Assembly: GCA_963575745.1 (NCBI GenBank)
Contig: CAUYUJ010007250.1
Location: 1-25,000 of the forward strand
Reading direction: 5' to 3'
Length of the DNA stretch: 25,000 nt
Origin: Prorocentrum cordatum
Lineage: Eukaryota; Sar; Dinophyceae; Prorocentrales; Prorocentraceae
The position numbers were made by a program, and so were the translations under genes. Within the stretch, counting starts at the first letter, position 1. Every line of letters starts with the position of its first letter. Positions 19,680 through 25,000 of this stretch are shown here, piece by piece. Below the pieces are notes generated by a model. The model saw nothing but the letters and a program-made list of their open reading frames with translations, was not told the DNA's origin and made no database searches.

Positions 19680-19792
19680 GCGCTCGCCGCGGCGGCGGCC
19701 CGCGGCCTCTGCGAGCCCGACCCGCGCGACGACCTCTCGGGCCTGGACGCGGCCCGCAAGGCCGTCATCATCGCGCGCGAGCTCGGCCTGCG
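19680..19792 (+). CDS. AK-HSDH exon 10: HSDH catalytic signature EPDPRDDLSGLDAARK
   Basis: The 37 codons include ALAAAAARGLCEPDPRDDLSG and LDAARKAVIIARELGL. This is the PROSITE-type homoserine dehydrogenase signature. The Glu of EPDP, the Asp of SG-x-D and the Lys of RK correspond to catalytic or substrate-binding residues in yeast HSDH, and all are present. The acceptor is GGCCAG|GCGCTC. The exon ends in phase 2 at CTGCG before a GA donor, GACCTCGAGG. The exon sits between a 0.4 kb (GGA)n tract upstream and a 0.27 kb (CCT)n tract downstream, which are mutually complementary. Confidence 0.95.
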
Positions 19793-19815
19793 GACCTCGA
19801 GGCACAAGAAACATC

Positions 19816-20085
19816 CAGACCTCCTCCTCCTCCTCCTTCTCCACCTCCTCCTTGTCCTCCTCCTCCTCGTCCTCCTCGTCCTCTTCGTCCTCCTCCTCCT
19901 CCTCCTCCTCCACCTCCTCCTTGTCCTCCTCCTCCTCCTCCTCCTCGTCCTCCTCGTCCTCTTCGTCCTCCTCCTCCTCCTCCTCCTCCTTCTCCTCCTC
20001 CTCCTCGTCCTCCTCTTTCTCCATCCTCCTCCTCCTTCTCCATCTTCCTCCTCCTCCTCCTCCTCCTCCTCCTCCTGCTCCCCCT
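19816..20085 (+). repeat. (CTC)n pyrimidine tract in intron 10, downstream of exon 10
   Basis: About 270 nt of CTC/CTT/GTC units are largely complementary to the purine tract on the other side of exon 10. Confidence 0.95.
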
Positions 20086-20167
20086 GCCGGGGGAAGTGAG
20101 GCGGAGGCGGCACCGCTGGCAGAAGGGTGAGGCCAGCGGGCTTTTGGCAGAAGCTGGGGGAAGGGAA

Positions 20168-20360
20168 GCGGACCCAGACCTCCTCGCGATGTGACAGAAG
20201 TCACAACGGGAGGTTTTTCTTTACTTGCGGCCTTTGGGGGGCCCTTCCCAAGCCTCGGGCTCGTCAAAAAACGACTCAGGATGAAAAACCAGTCCTGGGG
20301 AAGGGGTCCAGATCTTCGGGGTTCGACGTTGTGAGAAAATCGTGACGTCGGGGGTCTGGG
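20168..20360 (-). repeat. Family C element, inverted copy 5
   Basis: Read on the minus strand it gives CCTTCCCCAGGACTGG, then CATCCTGAGTCGTTTTTTGA, then GGGCCCCCCAAAGGCCGC, then CTCCCGTTGTGACTTCTG, the same order as the plus-strand copies. Confidence 0.75.
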
Positions 20361-20389
20361 CAAATGGCACACAGTCGAGCATCTGATCC

Positions 20390-20600
20390 GGAAACCTCTC
20401 GGCGGCGAGCGAGGGGGGGAAGGAGAAGGAGAAGGCCTTCTCGGAAGGCGGCGGGGCTTCCCAGACGTCCTCCAGCCTTCTGAGAAGTTCCAGGTGTCTC
20501 CGGGGAAGGCTTAGAAAACTTCTCAGAAGGCCAGGGGACTTCCGAGACTTCTGAGAGGGCCTTCTCCTTCTCAGTTCCCCCCCCGGCGCGCCGCGGAACC
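20390..20600. repeat. Family G palindromic element
   Basis: The left half (GGCGGCGAGCGAGGGGGG, GAGAAGGCCTTCTCGG, CCAGCCTTCTGAGAAG) and the right half (AACTTCTCAGAAGGCCAGG, CTTCTGAGAGGGCCTTCTCC, CCCCCCCCGGCGCGCCGC) are reverse-complement related. The centre lies near 20492. A diverged G copy lies at about 8360-8480 in intron 7. Confidence 0.7.
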
Positions 20601-20766
20601 TCCTCCCGAATAGCTGCGCCAGCGTTTCTTGGCCAGCCTGCTGGGAAGCTGGCCCCGCCTCTTGAGTACGTTCGCCCCTCCAGCGTCAGCAACAGAAATG
20701 GGCCCAGGCTTGTGCTAAGAAGCTTCGGGGAAGCTGACCCAGATGTTTAAAATGCCACTTTCGTTG

Positions 20767-20850
20767 ATTCTCGTCGTCGTCGCCGTCGTTTTCACTTTCG
20801 CCGTCGCCGTCGCCGTCGCAGTCGCCGTCGCAGTCGCCGTCGCCGTCGCT

Positions 20851-20897
<47 letters not shown>

Positions 20898-20960
20898 TGT
20901 CCTCGTCGTCGTCCTCGTTCTAGTCGTCGTCGTCGTCGCCGTCGCCGTCGTCGTCGCCAG
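20767..20960 (+). repeat. (GTC)n / (GCCGTC)n tract in intron 10
   Basis: About 190 nt of GTC and GCCGTCGC units lie in intron 10. This is the opposite orientation to the GAC tract in intron 8. Confidence 0.95.
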
Positions 20961-21009
20961 GGGGAACGGGGAAGGAGGCTGCGGAGAGGAAGGGGAGCAG
21001 GAAGGGAGG

Positions 21010-21198
21010 AGGAAGAGAAAGCGGCATAAACATAAGCTTTCGGATCTCGGCGCGGATTTCTAGGGTCGGTGCTTGGGCCCTTTGGCGGCGCCTCCGCGCC
21101 GCCCCTGGCGCGCTCCGTGCGCCAGGGAGGGGGGTCCAACGCAGATCCAAGAAATTCGCGCGGACCTCCGATGTTTACGCAGTTGCTTGTTCCTGTAG
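21010..21198 (+). repeat. Palindromic element E-g forming the 3' end of intron 10
   Basis: Left end GGAAGAGAAAGCGGCATAAA then CATAAGCTTTCGGATCTCGG. Right end CGCGGACCTCCGATGTTTAC then GCAGTTGCTTGTTCCTGTAG. The last two bases are the intron acceptor, and exon 11 starts at the next G. The inner arms (CGCGGATTTCTAGGGTC and GATCCAAGAAATTCGCGCG) are complementary. Confidence 0.88.
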
Positions 21199-21241
21199 GA
21201 TCGAGCTTTCCGACGTGGAGACCGAGTCGTTCCTGCCCAAG
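21199..21241 (+). CDS. AK-HSDH exon 11: IELSDVETESFLPK segment
   Basis: One base completes Arg. The 14 codons that follow, IELSDVETESFLPK, match the HSDH segment L-x-L-x-D-[IVL]-x-[VI]-x-x-L-[VL]-P that follows the catalytic signature by about 15 residues. The acceptor TTCCTGTAG|GATCGAG is the terminal sequence of palindromic element E-g. The donor is placed at CCCAAG|GACCCG (GA), because AGGAC also occurs across the next acceptor. A longer exon running into DPRS cannot be excluded. Confidence 0.88.
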
Positions 21242-21735
21242 GACCCGAGAAGCGTTGACCGAGAACTAAGCGACACTACCCCACCCACGAGCAGCCGTGT
21301 TGAGTTGTTGCGTCCCTGCCGCGCACTCGTTTTGGGGATGCCCCCATCTCCGTGACAACACGCCGAGACTTCATGGGGCAAGTGCCGAAACATTCATCGC
21401 CGCTGGGTCGTTGGTGGGATGGTGTCGTCTGGTTTTTGGTTCAAAGAGGAGGAGGAGGAGGAGGAGGAGGAGGAGGAGGAGGAGGAGGAGGAGGAGGAGG
21501 AGGAGGAGGAGGACGTGGCAGTACCGATGCCGCTGCTCGTCCTGGGCAGACCTCTTCGCCACGGCTGGATTCTCCCTAGGGTCCTCACGGTCCTGGGGCC
21601 TGGAGCAGTGCAAAATCGCCCGCTGCGGAAAAAATGCGACGCCAGAATCGCAGGGCTCTTGGAAATTCCAGGCAGAACGCACCCCGGGAGAGGTCCGAGG
21701 AGTAGCGGCATCAGCACCTCTTGGTCATCCCACAG
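21242..21735 (+). repeat. Intron 11: (GGA)n tract and family D copy 3 ending at the acceptor
   Basis: A (GGA)n tract lies at 21446-21514. Family D lies at about 21535-21735 (CTTCGCCACGGCTGGATTC, CCCCGGGAGAGGTCCGAGG, AGTAGCGGCATCAGCACCTC, then TTGGTCATCCCACAG). This copy has an extra insert of about 90 nt in its middle. Its right end is the acceptor of exon 12. The intron is GA-AG. Confidence 0.75.
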
Positions 21736-21894
21736 GACGGGTGCCCCAAAGACGTTGCGGCGATCGCCGAGCTGCTGGACAGCTCCCAGGACACGAGGAT
21801 CAGGGCCCTCATCCAGGAGGCCAAGGACCGGGCTGCCCAGAGCCTCCCGAGCTTGGCTGCCCTGATGCGCAGCAAGCAACCCGTAGCGTGCTGA
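21736..21894 (+). CDS. AK-HSDH exon 12 (last recognised), possibly read too far or truncated
   Basis: After the acceptor CCACAG|GACGGG the frame continues DGCPKDVAAIAELLD, then SSQDTRIRALIQEAKDRAAQ, to TGA at 21892-21894. The DVAA-x-x-x-x-L-x-x-x-x-D-x-x-x-R-x-x-x-AKD pattern fits the helical insert after LP in HSDH, which is normally followed by V-LRYVG. That motif and the last strand-rich part (RGPGAG and GG-[VI]-F-x-D in homologues) are not in this exon. A further GA-type donor could sit at AAG|GACCGG (about 21837), making the LPSLAALMRSKQPVAC tail and the TGA intronic. Alternatively the protein is truly shortened. The start of the exon is firmer than its end. Confidence 0.62.
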   Translation, partial: DGCPKDVAAIAELLDSSQDTRIRALIQEAKDRAAQSLPSLAALMRSKQPVAC

Positions 21895-22400
21895 CAGGGA
21901 GCTCGGCACGCAGGTTGAAGACACAGGTCTGGTGCGATAGGGTCGCCAAGAAGTGGCCCGCCGAGCCCACACGCAGCGTGTTCACACGGACCTTTTAGGC
22001 ACCCTACACGTCAGGAGCGACAGAAGGACGTACACGTACATGAATCCACGCTGTTTTCGAGAGTACGCATTTCGCGAACGTTCGTATCACGCGGCCGTTC
22101 TCGAGGATCGGGGGGCTGTGTTCATGTATACGGTTGGGCGCGTACGTTCTTTGTGGGCTCCCTAACGCGGCTGCGTGCCAAAACAGGCGGATCAGGGTAG
22201 CTAAGCTGCCTGGGTGCCTGATACCTTCTCGTTGCAGAGAAAGTCACGACGGAAGGCTTTTGCTTCTCTTCTGCCTCCGGGGGCTTTCATCGGGCGGGGC
22301 CAGGACGAGGATAAATCCGTTCCAGAGCGTTGTGGAACGCTCTGAGAAGGCCGCGTCGGCCGAGAACTCCTCAAGAGCCCCCCGGATCTGAGCGATTGCG
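21895..22400. other. DNA after the last recognised exon, mostly unique
   Basis: If the TGA at 21892 is the true stop, this would be 3' UTR. Otherwise it is intron. It contains a partial inverted family C copy at 22235-22300 (AAGTCACGACGGAAGGC, TGCCTCCGGGGGCTTTC). It also contains CCAGAGCGTTGTGGAACGCT at 22322-22341, related to the palindrome in intron 3. No further HSDH exon was identified. Confidence 0.5.
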
Positions 22401-22702
22401 ATTCTCGATGTGTCGCCGTGCCGTTTGTTCCGACGCGCGGCCTTACGTCTTGGAGAGGGCGCCGCGGCAAACTCCGCCTCGAACGCGGGGGGTTTTCCGT
22501 GGGGTTTGCCGCGGTGCCGGCCTCGTTTACATCGGGCGCGGGACGCAGGGTTCGCCATGGGTTTGCTGTGGTGTCGGCGCCGTCCACTTGGGCGCGTCGA
22601 GAACGCCGCGCTTTTGAAGACGGACCCGGCTCAAAAACACGTTTTTTTGAAGGCGGATCCGGCTTCCAAAATTGCACGCTTTTGCAGGCGGGCCCGCAGT
22701 CC
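22400..22702 (+). repeat. Tandem repeats GGGTTTGCYGYGGTGYCGGC and GGATCCGGCT
   Basis: Two diverged copies, about 61 bp apart, carry GGGTTTGCCGCGGTGCCGGC and GGGTTTGCTGTGGTGTCGGC (22502 and 22561). From 22616 there are two to three units of about 34 bp (GAAGACGGACCCGGCTCAAA, GAAGGCGGATCCGGCTTCCA), the same unit as at 23170-23316. Confidence 0.75.
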
Positions 22703-22710
22703 ACGGGCGC

Positions 22711-22870
22711 CCAGGGCATTTTCCACCACCACTACCATACGTAGGAGGAGGAGGAGGAGGAGGAGGAGGAGGAGGAGGAGGAGGAGGAGGAGGAGGAGGG
22801 GAGGAGGAGGAGGAGGAGGAGGAGGACCTCATCCTACATATGGTAGTGGTGGTGGAAAATCTGCCCATCA
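22711..22870. mobile_element. Small inverted-repeat (MITE-like) element with (GGA)n core and 8-bp flanking duplication
   Basis: The arms at 22719-22747 and 22832-22860 (CATTTTCCACCACCACTACC against GGTAGTGGTGGTGGAAAAT) are near-perfect complements. Outer parts (CCAGGGC / GCCCATCA) extend the match loosely. The core is about 85 nt of GGA repeats. Identical ACGGGCGC octamers lie at 22703-22710 and 22871-22878, as expected for a target-site duplication. There is no coding capacity, so any transposase would act in trans. Confidence 0.75.
22743..22830 (+). repeat. (GGA)n microsatellite inside the inverted-repeat element
   Basis: About 85 nt of near-perfect GGA units. Confidence 0.95.
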
Positions 22871-22878
22871 ACGGGCGC

Positions 22879-23036
22879 TTGCACTGCTTCCCCTTGCCCG
22901 GCGCCTCGCGCCTGCCGACGCGGTCTGCTTGGCCTGCGCTTCGGCCCCCCGGACGCCGTCCCCGCCGCCCGCGGGCCGCACGGGGCTGCTCACGGCGGAA
23001 GGCTTCCGCTTCGGAGTGCTGCATCGCTGCCACGCT
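22879..23036 (+). other. GC-rich segment, open in two frames, unassigned
   Basis: This 158-nt segment between the inverted-repeat element and the next (CCT)n tract has the C/G third-position feel of the exons. One frame reads GRTGLLTAEGFRFGVLHRCH near its end. It matches no AK-HSDH segment that I recognise and has no clear AG|G entry. A coding role is possible but unsupported. Confidence 0.25.
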
Positions 23037-23137
23037 CCCTCCTCCCTCCTCCTCCTCCCTCCTCCCTCCTCCCTCCTCCCTCCACCTGCCTCCTCCCTCC
23101 TCCTCCTCCTCCTCCTCCTCCTCCTCCTCCTCCTCCT
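23037..23137 (+). repeat. (CCT)n pyrimidine tract
   Basis: TCCTCCC units followed by pure CTC repeats. It is complementary to the GGA tracts on both sides (22743 and 23460). Confidence 0.95.
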
Positions 23138-23169
23138 GGAGCGGATTGCCCCGCCTCGCCGCCGACGAA

Positions 23170-23316
23170 ACAAACATGGAAGGCGGACTTAGCTCAAACA
23201 ACGCGTGGTTTTGAACGCGGGTCCGGCTGGAAGAGCACGTGTTTGGAACGCGGATCCGGCTAAAAAAACACGTGTTGTTGAAGGCGGATCCGGCTTAAAA
23301 AACGCAGTTCTCTCAG
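23170..23316 (+). repeat. 33-34 bp tandem repeat, four to five units
   Basis: Units run GAACGCGGRTCCGGCT, then an A-rich AAAAAACACGTGTT part. Starts are near 23212, 23245 and 23279, with degraded units before. The same repeat occurs at 22616-22700, so the inverted-repeat element and the CCT tract lie between two blocks of one satellite. Confidence 0.85.
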
Positions 23317-23459
23317 GCGCGGCGCCATGCGTCGTCATTCGAGTTTGTCCTCGCCCTGGCGTCGTCTTTGCTCCCCCGGGGCCCTTGGGGACCAGCCGCT
23401 GCAGCGGCTCGGGAGGAACAGCTGGCCCTCCGGGAGGAGGAGAGGCAGGCAAGAGGACG

Positions 23460-23673
23460 AAGGATGACGAGGAGGAGGAGAAGGAGGAGGAGGAGAAGGA
23501 GGAGGAGGAGGACGAGGAGGAGGACGAGGAGGAGGAGGCGGGGGAGGAGGCGGGGGAGGACTAGGAGGACGAGGAGGAGGAGGAGGAGGACGAGGAGGAG
23601 GAGGAGGAGGAGGAGGAGGAGGAGGAGGAGGAGGGAGGAGGAGGAGGAGGCGAAGAAGGAGGAGGAGGAGGAG
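23460..23673 (+). repeat. (GGA)n/(GAGGAC)n purine tract
   Basis: About 210 nt of GGA, GAA and GAC units. It gives a Glu/Arg repeat frame on the plus strand, which is not a gene. Confidence 0.95.
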
Positions 23674-24033
23674 GACCGGTGCAAACCCAGGACCAACAAC
23701 GATGTTGGGATGCACCCTTCCTCCCTCCAAGCTCCCCTTTACACAGGCCCCAAACAAGGATTCATTTCCACTGATGGAAGTGACATGTTGGGAGACAACC
23801 GCGTGAAAATTTTGACGCGTGCCGAAATACCATTCTCACGACTTCAGCGCCACGAGCCAACCTTATTGTTGCTTCTTGACGATCTGGATTCGTGCCATAA
23901 CACCATTCCTGGGACTTCGAACCGCGAATCAAAGTGACTGTTGCGCCCTCCTGACATTCCTGAATCGCTCGAACACACCACTTCTAGAATGCGAAGCATG
24001 AAAACAAACGAATTTCTTTGAATTTTCGTGCAC
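23674..24033. other. Lower-GC unique stretch
   Basis: About 360 nt with more balanced base composition than the rest. One plus frame runs open from the preceding purine tract to a stop at 23935-23937. No known domain or AK-HSDH motif is visible, and I see no other feature. Confidence 0.4.
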
Positions 24034-24365
24034 GAATGTGCGCGGCGCTCAGGCGAGAGCCACATTCTGAAAACGACCCGCCTTCAACCAGTGAAACCCT
24101 TGAACATTTAGAAGAAGGAATGTGCGCGGCGCCAGGGCGAGAGCGCATTTTGAAAACTACCCGCCCTCAATCCGTGAAGCTCTTGCACATGCTTAGGATG
24201 AATGTGCGCAGCGCTAAGGCGAGAGCCACATTTTGAAAACGACCCGCCCTCAATCCGTGAAGCTCCTTGCACATTTGTAAAACAAATGTGCGTGGCGCTA
24301 AGGCGAGAGCCACTTTTTGAAAACGGCCCGCCCTCCATCTGTGAAGCTGTTGCCAACTCTTAAGC
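24034..24365 (+). repeat. 82-84 bp satellite, four units
   Basis: Units start at 24034, 24118, 24200 and 24284 with RAATGTGCGYRGCGCYMRGG. They continue CGAGAGCCACATTTTGAAAA, CGACCCGCCCTCAATCCGTG and AAGCTCTTGCACAT. The units are well conserved with small indels, so the amplification is probably recent. Confidence 0.95.
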
Positions 24366-24767
24366 TTCAGGGTCATACATTGTTTGGAGGTCTCAGGCGA
24401 AACGCCCGGCCTGCCCTTTCGACCAGTCTCGGGGTGCGACAGGGAGTAGTTATTTATAAGGAAGAGGAATGGAGGAGGAGGAGGAGGAGGAGGAGGAGGA
24501 GGAGGAGGAGGAGGAGGAGGGGAAGGAACGCAACGCCTCTCGAGCGTCTCCCGACTGCCGCGCTGGCGCGCGCCCGACGGACGACGCCGAGGTGCCCTCA
24601 CGCCACGACGGCGGAGAGGGCAAGGTGGGAGAAAGTGTGGAGGAAGGACGAGTCAAGGAAGATCCCGTCCAGCATGAAGTAGGAAAGCAACGCGGAGCCG
24701 CAGGCGAGCCGTCGGAAACCTGAAAAGATGCAACTGCGACAATTGCCTCAACCGCCTAAGGCAGATG
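24366..24767. repeat. (GGA)n tract in otherwise unassigned sequence
   Basis: 24470-24522 is a near-perfect GGA repeat. The sequence before and after it shows nothing recognisable. Confidence 0.7.
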
Positions 24768-24950
24768 GGCGACGTTGGCATATTTGGGTTCTCCCGGGGG
24801 TTGTTTAAGAGGCTTGGCGACGTCTTCGGAGCCTCTCAGGCAGTTTGGGGCGATCTTGTGGCCATCTTGGTCGTCTTGGAGGATTTCCTGCTGATCTTGG
24901 AGGTCATCTTGGAGGCAATATTGGGCCATCTTGTTTTTCTGGGATAGCCT
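24768..24950. repeat. Degenerate GGCCATCTTGG/GGAGGTC tandem repeat (downstream block)
   Basis: Units such as GTGGCCATCTTGG, TCGTCTTGGAGG and GTCATCTTGGAGG belong to the same repeat family as 120-640, on the same strand. 24951-25000 shows nothing further. Confidence 0.75.
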
Positions 24951-25000
24951 CTCGGTACCATCGTGGGCGCGTGACCAGCGGGGTTGGCCGATGCCCCATT

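Noticed and set aside
18992-20372. Long frames on both strands around exon 10 (poly-Glu, poly-Pro, poly-Ser)
   Set aside because: They are GGA/CTC microsatellite translations. Only 19680-19792 carries a protein motif.
22090-22165. Plus frame reading VFMYTVGRVRS, reminiscent of the HSDH LRYVG segment
   Set aside because: The match is too weak, there is no AG|G entry in the right phase, and the rest of the C-terminal domain does not follow.
23674-23937. Open frame leaving the GGA tract and reading DRCKPRTNNDV and onward
   Set aside because: It was considered as a continuation of exon 12 because GGACCGG is shared at 21837 and 23671. The peptide does not resemble HSDH, and the open frame is inherited from the purine tract.

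Overview
The window looks like nuclear DNA of a eukaryotic alga, most likely a dinoflagellate. About 8% of it is coding, and all the recognisable coding sequence belongs to one gene on the + strand. That gene is a bifunctional aspartate kinase / homoserine dehydrogenase (AK-HSDH), which catalyses steps 1 and 3 of the pathway from aspartate to threonine and methionine. I could thread it through twelve exons between 2614 and 21894 with the reading phase kept at all eleven junctions. Every intron ends in AG followed by a G-starting exon, and the proposed donors are GT (4), GC (4) and GA (3). This GT/GC/GA-AG|G usage, together with very long repeat-filled introns, is the main reason for suggesting a dinoflagellate. 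A different intron-rich alga carrying introner elements cannot be excluded.

Layout. 1-2613 is repeat-rich DNA upstream of the first recognised exon, presumably an intron, since roughly the first 250 residues of the kinase are missing. 2614-3393 holds the end of the kinase catalytic domain (exons 1-2). 3790-4474 holds the two ACT regulatory domains and the start of the NADPH-binding Rossmann fold (exon 3). 5133-9747 holds the rest of the cofactor domain and the first part of the dehydrogenase catalytic domain (exons 4-8). A 9.3 kb intron (9748-19002) follows, carrying four copies of a 1.2-1.5 kb tandem unit, a 73-bp satellite, an 0.8 kb hexanucleotide array and other repeats. 19003-21894 holds the rest of the dehydrogenase (exons 9-12), including the catalytic EPDPRDDL signature. 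The C-terminal part of the enzyme was not found. 21895-25000 is again repeat DNA, ending in the same GGAGCC/ATCTTGG repeat that begins the window.

The notable biology is in the introns. In eight of eleven introns the donor dinucleotide repeats the first two bases of the next exon, and in several cases 8-11 bp or more of exon sequence is duplicated at both ends, like a target-site duplication. A family of palindromic elements of about 200 bp (seven copies, called E here) lies in these introns. One copy begins at a GA donor, and another ends exactly on an acceptor AG. The inverted ends are purine-rich on the left and pyrimidine-rich followed by TAG on the right, so the element appears to carry its own 3' splice signal. 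At least four more interspersed families (B, C, D, G) and one small inverted-repeat element with an apparent 8-bp target duplication occur as well. I saw no tRNA, rRNA, CRISPR array, prokaryotic operon or intact transposase.
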